Below the pieces are notes generated by a model. It saw only the letters and a program-made list of their open reading frames with translations, searched no databases and had not been told where the DNA came from. A program made the position numbers and the translations under genes. From the NCBI RefSeq assembly GCF_004023665.1, contig NZ_SAUF01000001.1:1102501-1166500 (forward strand): a stretch of DNA of 64,000 nucleotides. The letters run 5' to 3'. This DNA comes from Afifella aestuarii (GTDB lineage: Bacteria; Pseudomonadota; Alphaproteobacteria; Rhizobiales; Afifellaceae). This document shows, one piece after another, positions 10,186 to 19,831 of this stretch (its first letter is position 1; every line of letters begins with the position of its first letter).

Positions 10186-11022
10186 TCAGGCCGCGACGAC
10201 GGCCGATTGGCTTGCTGCCAGCCCGTAGAGGTTGCGCTGCCCGGGGACGAGCGTGAACTTGCTGCTCACACCAACGACCGTCTCGGCGCCGCCGAGCACG
10301 AGATAGCCGTCCGGCCGCAAATTGCGGGAGACCCGATCGAGGATGTCACCCTTCGTGGTCGCGTCGAAGTAGATCAGCACATTGCGGCAGAAGACGATGT
10401 CGAGCATGCCGAGGGTCGTGAAGGAGTGCAGCAGGTTGAGATTTCTGAACGTCACCATGCGCCGGATATCGTCGGAAATCTGCCAGTTTTCTCCACTCTT
10501 CTTGAAATATTTGAGGAGGAGCTGAACCGGCAGGCCGCGCTGAACCTCAAACTGCGTGTAGATGCCGGCGCTCGCCCGTTTCAGCATGTCGTCGGAAATG
10601 TCGGTCGCGATGATCTCGACCTTGCGACCGCCGACCATGCCTACTTTCTCGCGAAGGATCATGGCGAGAGAGTAGGGCTCCTGGCCGGAGGAGGCTGCCG
10701 CGCACCAGATGCGCAAAGGCTGCGTCACGGGGCGATTGCGCAACAGTGTCGGCAGCATCACGTCGCTGAACAGGTCGAACGGCGTTTTGTCTCGGAAGAA
10801 AAAGGACTCGTTGGTCGTCATCGCATCGACGACCGCCTTGCCGATTTCCATGGAACCCTGCCGCAACTTTGCGGCAAGTGCTGCGATGCTCGGCAGCCCG
10901 AAATGCGTCGCTACCGGAAGCAGACGGGACTCGAGCAGGTAGGTTTTCCCCTCCTGCAGCACGAGACCCGATTGCGCCTTCAGATATCTCTGGAAGAACT
11001 CGTAGTCCGCAGGTGTGATCAT
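10186..11022 (-). CDS. cheR: Chemotaxis protein methyltransferase CheR
   Basis: CheR (278 residues) transfers methyl groups from S-adenosylmethionine to glutamates on chemoreceptors for adaptation. The N-terminal helical domain spans about 1-75. The SAM domain shows the family segment [15 protein letters not shown] (usual form S-T-G-E-E-P-Y-S, here S-S-G-Q) and the [10 protein letters not shown] motif. It overlaps cheB by 4 bases (ATGA), so CheR and CheB, the opposing adaptation enzymes, are coupled. It is the last gene of cheA-cheW-cheY-cheB-cheR and is followed at once by a terminator. Confidence 0.95.
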   Translation of the reverse strand: MITPADYEFFQRYLKAQSGLVLQEGKTYLLESRLLPVATHFGLPSIAALAAKLRQGSMEIGKAVVDAMTTNESFFFRDKTPFDLFSDVMLPTLLRNRPVTQPLRIWCAAASSGQEPYSLAMILREKVGMVGGRKVEIIATDISDDMLKRASAGIYTQFEVQRGLPVQLLLKYFKKSGENWQISDDIRRMVTFRNLNLLHSFTTLGMLDIVFCRNVLIYFDATTKGDILDRVSRNLRPDGYLVLGGAETVVGVSSKFTLVPGQRNLYGLAASQSAVVAA

Positions 11023-12212
11023 GAGCGTCCCCCTGAGATTCGCCGAACCACGCGGGGTCCGATTTCCGTTATCGGTAGAATTTCGGAGCAGGCTCCGACC
11101 TCTGCGGTTGCGCCTGGCATGCCCCAGACCACGCTCGAAGCTTCGTCCTGCGCGATGACGGCGCCGCCGCCGTCGGCGATGATGGTCGCGCCCTTGGCAC
11201 CGTCGGAGCCCATGCCGGTGAGAACGAGAGCAAGGGTCGCGCTGCCGTAGACGTCGGCGATCGATTGAAACATTGGATCCACTGCCGGCTTGCAGAAGTT
11301 GACGGGCGGTGCATCCGAGAGCTTGATCACCGTGGTGCCGTTCGATTTTGCCACCAGCATGTGCTTGCCACCCGGAGCCACGTAGATGTGACCGGGACGG
11401 ACGGGCTCGCCATCGATCCCCTCGGCGGCCGGACGACCCGACGCCTTGGCGATGTGCTCGGCCAGGATCGTGGTGAAGGTCGGCGGCATGTGCTGTGTCA
11501 CGAACACCGGGATGGTTGTCAGCGCACTGCCGGCATCGGTGAAGAAGCGCGTCAGTGCCTGCGGACCGCCAGTAGAGCTGCCGATCGCCAGGGCACGCAC
11601 CGCGCTCATTGATGCGGGGCGCAGACGGACCTTAGGCTTGGCCGCGGCGGGGATGACAGCCGCACGTGCGGCTGCCGGCGCCGATGCCCCCGGCGTCTGC
11701 CGGGCGGTGGCCGGAGCCGGCGTGCGGAAGCTCTTGCCGCGACGAACCCCGGCACCAAGGCTGCGTACCTTGGAAATCAGGTCGTGGCGGAAGTCGGCCG
11801 CGGCCAGCAGGCCGTTGGTGGAATCGGGTTTGGGGACGTAATCGGCTGCTCCCAAGGTCAGAGCACGAATGCTGACCTCGGCGCCACGGCGCGTGAGCGT
11901 CGAGGCCATGATGACGGCCGTGCCCGGTCGCTTTTCGAGAATGAGGGGCAGAGCCTGCAGCCCGTCCATCTCCGGCATCTCGATGTCGAGAATGGCGACA
12001 TCGGGCTGGGACCGGACGACGTCATCCACCGCCCGCCGCCCGTTGGGATGGGAGGCGATGAGAGTGAGGTCCGGCTCCTCGGAGATCCAGCGGGAGAGGA
12101 TGCCGCGAATGAACGCGGAATCATCGACCACCATGACACGGATAGGCTCGTCGCTCTTCGGGCGGACCGCAGCGGGGCGGGCGCCAGGCGGAGGTGCGGC
12201 GATCGCGTTCAT
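11019..12212 (-). CDS. cheB: Chemotaxis response regulator protein-glutamate methylesterase CheB
   Basis: CheB (397 residues) demethylates or deamidates receptor glutamates when phosphorylated by CheA. The receiver domain (about 25-145) has the DD pair in VMVVDDS and the phosphoacceptor Asp in [13 protein letters not shown]. An Ala/Pro-rich linker (about 160-200) joins it to the esterase domain. The catalytic triad is visible as Ser in AIGSSTGGP, His in VTQHMPP and Asp in LTGMGSDGA. Its ends overlap cheR and the cheY gene by 4 bases each, indicating translational coupling. Confidence 0.96.
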   Translation of the reverse strand: MNAIAAPPPGARPAAVRPKSDEPIRVMVVDDSAFIRGILSRWISEEPDLTLIASHPNGRRAVDDVVRSQPDVAILDIEMPEMDGLQALPLILEKRPGTAVIMASTLTRRGAEVSIRALTLGAADYVPKPDSTNGLLAAADFRHDLISKVRSLGAGVRRGKSFRTPAPATARQTPGASAPAAARAAVIPAAAKPKVRLRPASMSAVRALAIGSSTGGPQALTRFFTDAGSALTTIPVFVTQHMPPTFTTILAEHIAKASGRPAAEGIDGEPVRPGHIYVAPGGKHMLVAKSNGTTVIKLSDAPPVNFCKPAVDPMFQSIADVYGSATLALVLTGMGSDGAKGATIIADGGGAVIAQDEASSVVWGMPGATAEVGACSEILPITEIGPRVVRRISGGRS

Positions 12213-12586
12213 GTTGCCCTCGCCAGAATGCCGACGGATTCCAGCTTCTCGCGCAGGATGTCGGCGTCATAGGGCTTCATGATGTATTCGTCGGCACCGT
12301 CCTCGATGGCGCGCGCGATGTGATCGAGATCATTCTCGGTCGTGCAGAAGATCACCCGCGGAGCCTCACCGTCCGGCCGCTGGCGCAGAGCCCGGAGGAA
12401 ATGCGGACCGTCGGTGACCGGCATGTTCCAATCCAGAAGGATCGCATCCGGCATTGCTTCCTGGCACCGCTCCATCGCGGTCTCGCCATTGTCGGCTTCG
12501 CGCACCTGGAAGCTCATCTCTTCCAGCATGCGTCGGGCCACCTTTCGAACAACGGAGGAATCATCCACCACAAGGCAGGTTTTCAT
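12209..12586 (-). CDS. cheY: Chemotaxis response regulator CheY
   Basis: Single receiver domain of 125 residues with every catalytic residue: the DD pair in LVVDDSS (D8, D9), phosphoacceptor Asp in AILLDWNMP, Thr in IFCTTEN, and Lys in YIMKPYD. It is the likely CheA-phosphorylated messenger that binds the flagellar motor. Alphaproteobacteria often carry several CheY proteins, so this one may be a phosphate sink rather than the motor-binding form; sequence alone does not decide. The end overlaps cheB by 4 bases; 27 bases separate it from cheW. Confidence 0.93.
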   Translation of the reverse strand: MKTCLVVDDSSVVRKVARRMLEEMSFQVREADNGETAMERCQEAMPDAILLDWNMPVTDGPHFLRALRQRPDGEAPRVIFCTTENDLDHIARAIEDGADEYIMKPYDADILREKLESVGILARAT

Positions 12587-12613
12587 CGCGGGCTCCTTGG
12601 AATGCTGCTTGTG

Positions 12614-13084
12614 TCAGGCAGCAAGAGCGACAGTTACGCGGGCGAGGGCTGCTTCGACGTCGAGGATCAACATCAATTCGCCCGAGACGTGATAGACACC
12701 CTTGACGATCTCCGCCCAGCGCGGGTCGAGGTTCGGGGGGCAGGGCTCGAGCGCCTCTTCCAGGTGCATGACCTCGCCGACCTCATCGATGATGAGGCCG
12801 AAAGATTCGCTCTTGTACTCGATGCCGACGGCCATCTTTTCTTTCGCATCGCTCGGCGGGAAGCCGAGCAACTGGCGAAGATCGATGGTGGTGACGATGC
12901 GTCCACGCAGATTGAGGACGCCTTCCACTTCTTTCGGAGCGAGAGGAACGCGCGTCACCTGTTCAGGGACGAACACCTCGTGGACCGCTGCGATCGGGAG
13001 GCCGAAGCGCTGGCCACCGATGCGGACGGTGACGTACTGATTGGCGGCCGACGTCCGCACGTCGTGGACGTTATGCTGGCTCAT
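12614..13084 (-). CDS. cheW: Chemotaxis coupling protein CheW
   Basis: CheW (156 residues) is the scaffold linking receptors to CheA. A single SH3-like CheW domain covers nearly the whole protein, with typical segments YVTVRIGGQRFGLPI, GVLNLRGRIVTTIDLR and a C-terminal LILDVE. ATG 13084 forms an ATGA overlap with the cheA stop; an open frame extends further upstream but only within cheA. Confidence 0.95.
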   Translation of the reverse strand: MSQHNVHDVRTSAANQYVTVRIGGQRFGLPIAAVHEVFVPEQVTRVPLAPKEVEGVLNLRGRIVTTIDLRQLLGFPPSDAKEKMAVGIEYKSESFGLIIDEVGEVMHLEEALEPCPPNLDPRWAEIVKGVYHVSGELMLILDVEAALARVTVALAA

Positions 13085-15816
13085 GCTGCTTCTCCATAGA
13101 TCGGGGCGCATTGCTTGATCGCCGCGATGAGTTCGCTGCGATCGACCTTCGTTGCGATGCGATCGAAGCCAATGAGGTTTTCCTCACCCGGGCGCACCCG
13201 AGACTTGGGGCTGCCGAGTGCCATCAAGGGGACATGCTGCATGTCCGCCTGGCTGCGAACGGCGGCCGCGAAGGCGGCCGGGTCCATCGCCGGAGTGTCG
13301 AGGTCGGTGACCACGAGGTCGAAGCGGTGCCCTTCCGTAATCTGAGCAAGTGCATCTTCCGCGTTCGAGGCCAGCGACACCCGATATCCGGCACTGCGCA
13401 GGATCGGCTCCACCATGTTGCGGTAGAAGACGTTGCCGCCGACGAAGAGGAGCTTCTTGCCCTTGCGTTCGGCCTGTTCGGGCGCGTCGCGGAAGGCAAT
13501 CTCGAGGAAGTGCGAAATGTCGACGATGTCCGTCGCCTTGCCGCCGAGCACAGCGCTGCCGAGAAGCCCCGGTGTCTCGGAGGGAAGCTCGATATTGAGC
13601 GGCTCCTGGACGATGTCGACGATTTCGTCGACCACGAGACCCATCGTATTGCCGTTGTCGGAGAAGACGAGCATCGGCTGGGTTCCCGTCGTGCGCTGTT
13701 CCACCTCATGGTTGACGTAGACGAGCGGGATGAGCGCACCGCGGTAGTTGAGGATCGGCTGACCGCCGGCCCATTCGACTTTTTCGGTCTCGAATTCCTC
13801 GAGACGCGTGACGAGCGACAGTGGCACTGCTTTCGGCTCGCGACCGCCCGCCCGGAAGACGAGCATGGAAACGGCGTCGTTGGTTTCCTCCTGCTCTTCG
13901 GCGTCGGCGGTGGCCGCGGCGATCGTCTGATCGATGCTGCTTGCGGCCTGCTGGGCGACACCGTTCGGATCGACGATCATGATCACGCGTCCGTCGCCGA
14001 GGATCGTCGAGCCTGAGAACATGCCGATGTGGCGCAGCATGGACGACATCGGCTTCACCACGATTTCTTCGGTGTGGAAGACCGCGTCGACGATGACACC
14101 AAAGATCTGATTGCCGACCTGCATGACGGCAATGAAGCCGCTCTCCTGGTCTGCGACCTCGTCTTTGACGCTGCCGAGAAGCGCACCGAGATGAACGATC
14201 GGCAGGAGCTTGTCACGCAGCCTAAGGACGGGCGCGTCCTTGAGACGCTCGATCTTGTGCTCGGAATCCGGCTGGATACGGACGAGCTCGACCACGGCCA
14301 GCTGCGGCACCGCGAAACGTTCGCCGGCAACTTCCACGATCAGAGCCGGCACGATCGCCAGGGTGAGCGGGATCTTGATGACGAAGGTCGAGCCTTTGCC
14401 CTGCGTCGAGCGCACGTCGACATTGCCACCGATGATCTCGATGTTGGAACGCACGACGTCCATGCCGACGCCACGGCCCGACACGCTCGTCACCTTTTCC
14501 GCCGTCGAGAAGCCGGCGTGGAAGATGAAGCGATGGATCTGAGCATCCGACATCTTGGCGAGTTCGGCTTCCGTCGCCAGACGGTTTTCCAGCGCTTTCT
14601 CGCGGATGCGGTCGGTGTTGAGGCCGCGACCGTCATCGGTGATCTCGATGATGATGTGGCCGCCTTCGTGGAAGGCGGACAGCCGCACCAGCCCCTTCTC
14701 GGGCTTGCCGGCGAGGCGCCGCTCTTCCGTCGTCTCCAGACCGTGGTCGGCGGAGTTGCGCACCATGTGGGTGAGCGGATCTTTGATCAGGTCGAGGACC
14801 TGGCGGTCGAGCTCGGTATCCGCGCCCACCATCTCCAGCTCGATCTGCTTGCCCAGATCCTGCGCAAGGTCGCGCACGATGCGGGGCAGCTTCTGCCACG
14901 CATGGCCAATCGGCTGCATGCGCGTGCGCATGACGCCTTCCTGAAGCTCGGCCGTCACCGTAGACAGACGTTGCAGCGACACCTTGAAGTCGGAATCTTC
15001 CTGACGGCGCGCGATCTCCATGAGCTGATTGCGGGTCAGAACCAGCTCAGAGACCATCGTCATCAAATGCTCGAGGGCATCGAGATTGACGCGGATCGAC
15101 TGTGAAGAGACGCTCGAGCTGTTGTTGTTCGCGGCAGGCTGCTCTTCACCCGGCTTTTTGGCCGGAGTTTCGGGCGCCTTGGCGACCGGTGCCTTCGTCT
15201 CTGGCTCTTCCTTTTTTGCAGGCGCCGCTGCGGGAGGAGCCTTTTCTTTGGCTTTGGCCGGAGCCTTCTTCGCCTTCGTTTTCCCCTTGGCAGCGGGGTT
15301 TTCCACTTCCGTCTCGCGGAAGATCCGCTCCAATTCGTCGAGCGGGATTTCGCCCGGCATCAGCGGACGTTCCAGCACCTGGTCGACGAGGGTGCCGACG
15401 GTCACCTCGGCCTCTTCGACGACCTCCTCTGAAACGGTTTCCCCCGCCGCCATCTTTTCCAGAAGTTCGATGAGGTCTGCGTCGCTTCCTTCAGGCTCCT
15501 GCCCGCCGTTCTCTTCGAGCTTCGCCAGGATATCCTTGATCCTGTCGATGGTCTTGAGGACCAGGCTCACCGCTGCCGGCGTGACGGGCACGCCTTCGCG
15601 GAACTTGTCCATCAACGTCTCTGCGGCATGGGCAAGCTTCGCGAGGCGAGGCAGACCGATGAAACCGCAGGTGCCCTTGATGGTGTGCACGAGACGGAAG
15701 ATGTTGTTGAGAATGGCGGCGTTGTTCGGTTCCTGTTCGAACTTCACGAGCTCGACGTCGGCGACGTCCAGGCTCTCGTTCGTCTCAGTCAGGAACTCGC
15801 GAAGCAGTTCATCCAT
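13081..15816 (-). CDS. cheA: Hybrid chemotaxis histidine kinase CheA with second CheW-like domain and C-terminal receiver-like domain
   Basis: Kinase of 911 residues. The Hpt domain (about 1-105) carries phosphorylatable H44 in LVHTIKG. A Lys/Ala/Pro linker (about 175-240) leads to the dimerisation helices and the ATP-binding domain with the N-box HMVRNSADHG and a G-box GRGVGMDVV. The usual CheW-like P5 domain is followed by a second CheW-like domain (about 650-785) and a receiver-like domain (about 790-911). That receiver keeps Asp in VVTDLD and a Lys near the end, but the acidic pair at its start is replaced by FVGGN, so phosphorylation may be impaired. First gene of the che operon proper, 36 bases after the chemoreceptor gene upstream. 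Confidence 0.95.
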   Translation of the reverse strand: MDELLREFLTETNESLDVADVELVKFEQEPNNAAILNNIFRLVHTIKGTCGFIGLPRLAKLAHAAETLMDKFREGVPVTPAAVSLVLKTIDRIKDILAKLEENGGQEPEGSDADLIELLEKMAAGETVSEEVVEEAEVTVGTLVDQVLERPLMPGEIPLDELERIFRETEVENPAAKGKTKAKKAPAKAKEKAPPAAAPAKKEEPETKAPVAKAPETPAKKPGEEQPAANNNSSSVSSQSIRVNLDALEHLMTMVSELVLTRNQLMEIARRQEDSDFKVSLQRLSTVTAELQEGVMRTRMQPIGHAWQKLPRIVRDLAQDLGKQIELEMVGADTELDRQVLDLIKDPLTHMVRNSADHGLETTEERRLAGKPEKGLVRLSAFHEGGHIIIEITDDGRGLNTDRIREKALENRLATEAELAKMSDAQIHRFIFHAGFSTAEKVTSVSGRGVGMDVVRSNIEIIGGNVDVRSTQGKGSTFVIKIPLTLAIVPALIVEVAGERFAVPQLAVVELVRIQPDSEHKIERLKDAPVLRLRDKLLPIVHLGALLGSVKDEVADQESGFIAVMQVGNQIFGVIVDAVFHTEEIVVKPMSSMLRHIGMFSGSTILGDGRVIMIVDPNGVAQQAASSIDQTIAAATADAEEQEETNDAVSMLVFRAGGREPKAVPLSLVTRLEEFETEKVEWAGGQPILNYRGALIPLVYVNHEVEQRTTGTQPMLVFSDNGNTMGLVVDEIVDIVQEPLNIELPSETPGLLGSAVLGGKATDIVDISHFLEIAFRDAPEQAERKGKKLLFVGGNVFYRNMVEPILRSAGYRVSLASNAEDALAQITEGHRFDLVVTDLDTPAMDPAAFAAAVRSQADMQHVPLMALGSPKSRVRPGEENLIGFDRIATKVDRSELIAAIKQCAPIYGEAA

Positions 15817-15852
15817 TGCGGGGGCTCCGATTGGCTTTCGGGAGGGAGGGGC

Positions 15853-17532
15853 CTAAGCGGCCCGCACCCGTTCGATGAAGATGTCGACCTGCTGACGCAG
15901 GCTTGCAGCCTGGGTGTCGAGGTCGGTGGCGGCGTGGACGATCTCGCTTGAGACGCGCCCGGTGTCGTTGGCGGCACTCGTGACGGCGACGATGTTGGAG
16001 GAAACCTCCTGAGTGCCCTGCGCGGCCTGCTGGACGTTCTGGGCGATCTCGCCGGTGGCAGAGCCCTGCTCCTCGACCGAGGAGGCGATCGTCGAAGAGA
16101 TCTCGTCGATCTGCTTGATCGTGCCGGTGATCGACTCGATCGCCTTGACGACCTCGTTGGTTGCTTCCTGCACGGCAGTGATCTGCTGAGAGATCTCGCC
16201 GGTGGCCTTGGATGTCTGCTCGGCGAGCGTCTTCACTTCCATGGCGACGACTGCAAAACCCTTCCCGGCTTCACCGGCGCGGGCCGCTTCGATGGTGGCG
16301 TTCAGGGCCAGCAGATTGGTCTGTGAGGCGATGTCGGTGATCAAGTTGACGACCTGGCCGATGCGCTGGGCGCTGGCGGCAAGACCGCGGACCACTTCGC
16401 CGGTGTTCGACGCCTGACCGTTCGCCTGCCCGGCGACGTTGGCGGCCATCGACACCTGCTGACCGATTTCACGGACGGAGGCGGCAAGTTCCTCGGCTGC
16501 GGAGGCGACCGTCTGGACGTTGGTCGTCGCCTGTTCGGCGGCGGCCGCGACAACGGTCGACTGGCGATTGGTCTCCTCTGCGGATGAACTCATCGTGGAG
16601 GCCGACTGCTTCAGCTGGGTGACGGCGGAGACCACCGTGCGCACGATGCTCGAGACTTCCCGATCGAAATCGTCGGCGAGTGCGTGCATGGCCTTGCGCT
16701 TGTCTTCTTCGGCGCGCGCAGCGAGCTCTTCCTGTTCGCCGCGCAGACGCTCGGCCTCGGCGAGACCGTCGCGGAAGATCGCGATCGCCTTCGACATTTC
16801 GCCAATCTCGTTCTGCTTGTCGGCATACGGGATTTCGGTGTCGAGCTTGCCGGCGCTCAAATCGGTCATGACGCCGGTGATGCGGCCGATCGGGCGGATC
16901 ACGCCGGTGGAGACGTAGACCATCGCGGCGCCTGCAATGATGACGCCGAAGGCGATGGCGATGAAGAGCTGCAGCCGCGCGGAATTGTAGGCCGAGACCG
17001 ACTTCTCGTAGTCGCTTGCGGCGCCCTCGTTGTTGATCTGGACGGCGCTCATCAGGTCGTTGGAGAAGGAATCGAAGATCCGCTTCATCTGACCCGTGAG
17101 CAGGTCGTTGGCTTCCGCGGTCTGTCCGGCTTCGATGAAGCGGGCGACCTGCGGCTCGAGGCTGAGGTACTCGGTGAACTTGGCGGAGAAGTCCTGATAG
17201 AGCTTGCGCTCCTCATCGGAGGAAATCAGCGGCTCGTACTTGGCGCGAAGCGTGGCGATTTTCTCGATGTTAGCGGCAATCGCAGTTTTCAATGTCTGCT
17301 TGGCCTCGGGGTCCGTCGCCATGAGATTGGCGATTTGCGCAATGCGCAGGTCGGAGGTGGTCGTGTTGATCTTGTTGATCGTGTCGATGCTCGGAACCCA
17401 GTTGGTCGCCTCATTCTCGACGTTCGCCTGGATCTGAGCGAGTTTGCTTACGGACGTCCAGCCGAGGGCGACCATAAGGACGACCAGGACGCCGAAAATC
17501 GCCGTCAGCGTTGATTTCAAATTCAGCTTCAT
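15853..17532 (-). CDS. Methyl-accepting chemotaxis protein, four-helix-bundle sensor (receptor 1)
   Basis: Transmembrane chemoreceptor of 559 residues. One helix near 10-29, a periplasmic region of about 150 residues with the heptad pattern of the 4HB_MCP sensor, a second helix near 180-205, then HAMP and the signalling coiled coil. The hairpin-tip segment ([22 protein letters not shown]) is invariant in the family. ATG 17532 is supported by GGAG upstream and by the MKLNLKS-type start shared with its neighbours. The final residues are RVRAA. It sits immediately upstream of cheA. Its linker and C-terminal tail resemble receptor 4 more than receptors 2 and 3. Confidence 0.94.
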   Translation of the reverse strand: MKLNLKSTLTAIFGVLVVLMVALGWTSVSKLAQIQANVENEATNWVPSIDTINKINTTTSDLRIAQIANLMATDPEAKQTLKTAIAANIEKIATLRAKYEPLISSDEERKLYQDFSAKFTEYLSLEPQVARFIEAGQTAEANDLLTGQMKRIFDSFSNDLMSAVQINNEGAASDYEKSVSAYNSARLQLFIAIAFGVIIAGAAMVYVSTGVIRPIGRITGVMTDLSAGKLDTEIPYADKQNEIGEMSKAIAIFRDGLAEAERLRGEQEELAARAEEDKRKAMHALADDFDREVSSIVRTVVSAVTQLKQSASTMSSSAEETNRQSTVVAAAAEQATTNVQTVASAAEELAASVREIGQQVSMAANVAGQANGQASNTGEVVRGLAASAQRIGQVVNLITDIASQTNLLALNATIEAARAGEAGKGFAVVAMEVKTLAEQTSKATGEISQQITAVQEATNEVVKAIESITGTIKQIDEISSTIASSVEEQGSATGEIAQNVQQAAQGTQEVSSNIVAVTSAANDTGRVSSEIVHAATDLDTQAASLRQQVDIFIERVRAA

Positions 17533-17705
17533 CACGTTCTCCGTTCCGAGCCTGCCCAGCATCTAGCTTTCAAAGCTTGCTCGTAGCTGGCAGTTGATGG
17601 CTCGCCTGCCGGGGTAATTGTCTGCTGCACGTGCAGTGTCGGGTGTCAGATCGTCCGACATGCATTTGGACGGACCTGTCCGTCGTCTGCTCGCAGCCGA
17701 CGGCT

Positions 17706-17733
17706 TGACGGACTGACGGACTGACGGACTGAC
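17706..17733. repeat. Tandem TGACGGAC repeat
   Basis: Three exact copies of TGACGGAC lie head to tail (17706-17729), followed by a partial fourth copy (TGAC). They are about 175 bases upstream of receptor gene 1. This could be a binding array or a slippage-prone microsatellite; nothing in the sequence decides. Confidence 0.7.
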
Positions 17734-17998
17734 CGGGCGGCCAAACAGGCCGCATTTCTTGTGCCTGTGGGATACGCCCTCCGATGCCCCGTGGCATTGC
17801 AGCGGTGATTTGCGTGCAAGTGAAGTGTGCTGAAGACGCTGAAATCTCAGACGATTCGCGGACCTCGTCTCGCCTCGCAGACAGGACAAAACCACTCAAG
17901 ACTTGCGTGTAGCTTGTCGAAATATCTCTTTCTGGATGTATTCTGCGGGTGATTTTGGATGGGCCCGAGCGCCGTATTCTTTGGGCCACAGACGCAAA

Positions 17999-18022
17999 CA
18001 GGCCCCCCTTTCGGCGGGCCTG
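17999..18022 (-). terminator. Probable terminator of chemoreceptor gene 2
   Basis: CAGGCCC (17999-18005) pairs with GGGCCTG (18016-18022) across a 10-base loop, 54 bases beyond the stop of receptor gene 2. On the minus strand only TGTTTG follows the stem, so the U-tract is poor; intrinsic termination is likely but weak. Confidence 0.5.
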
Positions 18023-18076
18023 TCGGAGCGTTAAATAGGTCGGTGATCCGGCTAAGCCGGTCCCGTAATCTGCGAG

Positions 18077-19753
18077 TTAAGCGGCACGCACTCGGCCGAT
18101 GAACGCGTCGACCTGCGCACGGAGATTCTCCGCCTGGCTGTCAAGATCGCCTGCCGCTTGCACGATCTCTCCGGAAACCCGCCCGGTTTCGTTGGCCGCA
18201 CGCGACACAGAGACGATGCTCGTCGACACCTCCTGGGTGCCCTGCGCAGCCTGCTGGACGTTCTGGGCGATCTCGCCGGTGGCAGAGCCCTGCTCCTCGA
18301 CCGAGGAGGCGATCGTCGAAGAAATCTCGTCGATCTGCTTGATCGTGCCGGTGATCGATTCGATGGCCTTGACGACCTCGTGGGTGGCTTCCTGCACGGC
18401 CGTGATCTGCTGCGAGATCTCGCCGGTTGCCTTGGACGTCTGTTCTGCGAGCGTCTTCACTTCCATGGCGACGACGGCAAAACCCTTGCCGGCCTCGCCG
18501 GCCCGTGCCGCCTCGATGGTGGCGTTGAGGGCCAACAGATTGGTCTGCGAGGCAATATCGGTGATCAGATTGACGACCTGGCCGATGCGCTGCGCGCTGG
18601 AGGCAAGACCGCGAACCACTTCACTGGTATTGGAGGCCTGACCGTTCGCCTGGTCGGCGACGCTCGCGGCCATCGACACCTGCTGACCGATCTCACGGAC
18701 CGAGGCGGCAAGCTCTTCGGCGGCCGATGCGACCGTCTGGACGTTGGTCGTCGCCTGTTCGGCGGCGGCCGCAACCACGGTCGACTGCTGGTTTGTTTCC
18801 TGCGCCGAGGCCCCCATGGTGGAGGCGGATTGTTTAAGCTGTGCTGCCGCCGAAACGACCGAGCGGACGACGCCTGAGACCTCGCGTTCGAAATCGTCTG
18901 CGAGCGCGTTCATCATCTGGCGCTTCTTCTCTTCCGCCTGCGCTCCTGCCTGCTGCTGTTCGGCGCGCAGCCGTTCGTTCTCGCGCAACTCCTGAAGGAA
19001 GTGCTCCGTGGTGCCCCACAGCTCTCCGATCTCGTCGGAGGAACGGTTCTGTTCGATTGTCACGTCGAGATCGCCGGCCGCCATGCGCTTCAGCGTACCG
19101 CTGACGCGGGTGAGGGGGCGACTGATCTGACGCGTACCGATCCACACGGCAATGGTAGCGCCGGCTGCGAGCCCGATCAGCATCGTTGCCACGATCAGAA
19201 GCGTCATGCGCTCTCCAAGGGTGGACATCTCGGCAAGGATCGGCTTCAGCTCGTGCTGGAGATCGGCTCTCACGGCGTCGACGTCGGTTTGCAGAGCCTT
19301 GCGGTTCGCCCGGTTTTCGTCGGTGTTGCCTTGTGCATTGGCTGCAGCTGGCGAGACCTCGAGGCCGAGGCGGACGGTCTCGGTGCGGTAGTCGCGAAAC
19401 TCGGCGATTCCTGCGAGAACCCTGTCGAAGGCTTTGGCTCTCTCCGGCGTCCTGACGAAACTCCGCGCTTCGGCGGCAGCGGCGTCGAGTTCGTCGAGGC
19501 TCTGCATGAGGCCTGCGGCGAACGCCTTCGTCTTTTCCGGTGTCTTGCTCACATAGATGCCGCGTGAATCCATCACGACTTTGGAGATAAGGCCGTTGAC
19601 CCGTTCCATGCGGATCGTCATTTCCGCGTTGCGGGCGTAGCGTTCGGCCAAATTCTCGCTACGCTTCAAAGCATAAAGACCCATTCCCCCGACAAAGATG
19701 CTTGCGACGCCTAGCACGCCCAGCATCATATATATTTTATGACTTATTTTCAT
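18077..19753 (-). CDS. Methyl-accepting chemotaxis protein (receptor 2)
   Basis: Chemoreceptor of 558 residues with helices near 8-28 and 190-212, a mainly helical periplasmic domain, HAMP ([21 protein letters not shown]) and a full signalling domain ending RVRAA. The periplasmic part contains VVMDSRGIY, also present in receptor 4, suggesting a related ligand-binding fold. From the HAMP exit onward it is nearly identical to receptor 3. ATG 19753 begins MKISHKI, matching the start pattern of the other members. Ligand unknown. Confidence 0.94.
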   Translation of the reverse strand: MKISHKIYMMLGVLGVASIFVGGMGLYALKRSENLAERYARNAEMTIRMERVNGLISKVVMDSRGIYVSKTPEKTKAFAAGLMQSLDELDAAAAEARSFVRTPERAKAFDRVLAGIAEFRDYRTETVRLGLEVSPAAANAQGNTDENRANRKALQTDVDAVRADLQHELKPILAEMSTLGERMTLLIVATMLIGLAAGATIAVWIGTRQISRPLTRVSGTLKRMAAGDLDVTIEQNRSSDEIGELWGTTEHFLQELRENERLRAEQQQAGAQAEEKKRQMMNALADDFEREVSGVVRSVVSAAAQLKQSASTMGASAQETNQQSTVVAAAAEQATTNVQTVASAAEELAASVREIGQQVSMAASVADQANGQASNTSEVVRGLASSAQRIGQVVNLITDIASQTNLLALNATIEAARAGEAGKGFAVVAMEVKTLAEQTSKATGEISQQITAVQEATHEVVKAIESITGTIKQIDEISSTIASSVEEQGSATGEIAQNVQQAAQGTQEVSTSIVSVSRAANETGRVSGEIVQAAGDLDSQAENLRAQVDAFIGRVRAA

Positions 19754-19810
19754 TTTCCGAACTCCTGCAAGGGTCGCGCCGGCCCGGCGGGCCGACGCAA
19801 ATCAAAAGAC

Positions 19811-19826
19811 GAGCATTGTGATGCTC
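19811..19826 (-). terminator. Possible terminator of chemoreceptor gene 3
   Basis: A 6-bp stem (19811-19816 with 19821-19826) with a 4-base loop lies 5 bases after the receptor 3 stop. On the minus strand it is followed by GTCTTTTGATTT. The stem is short, so termination may be partial, allowing read-through to receptor 2. Confidence 0.45.
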
Positions 19827-19831
19827 TGTTA

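Larger units (their letters stand above)
17533..18076. other. Intergenic region between chemoreceptor genes 1 and 2
   Basis: About 540 bases without a convincing gene. Two overlapping minus-strand frames of 110 and 139 codons cross it, but they are Ser/Arg-rich, have no clear ribosome binding site and resemble no protein I know. The region holds the promoter side of receptor gene 1, a short tandem repeat (17706-17733) and, at its right end, a hairpin after receptor gene 2. Confidence 0.6.

Noticed and set aside
17563-17989. Two overlapping minus-strand frames of 110 and 139 codons between receptor genes 1 and 2
   Set aside because: Ser/Arg-rich composition, no ribosome binding site, mutually overlapping, and they cross the tandem repeat; treated as non-coding.
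17999-18022. Hairpin considered as a CRISPR-like or attachment-site repeat
   Set aside because: It occurs once and sits just after a stop codon; a weak terminator explains it.
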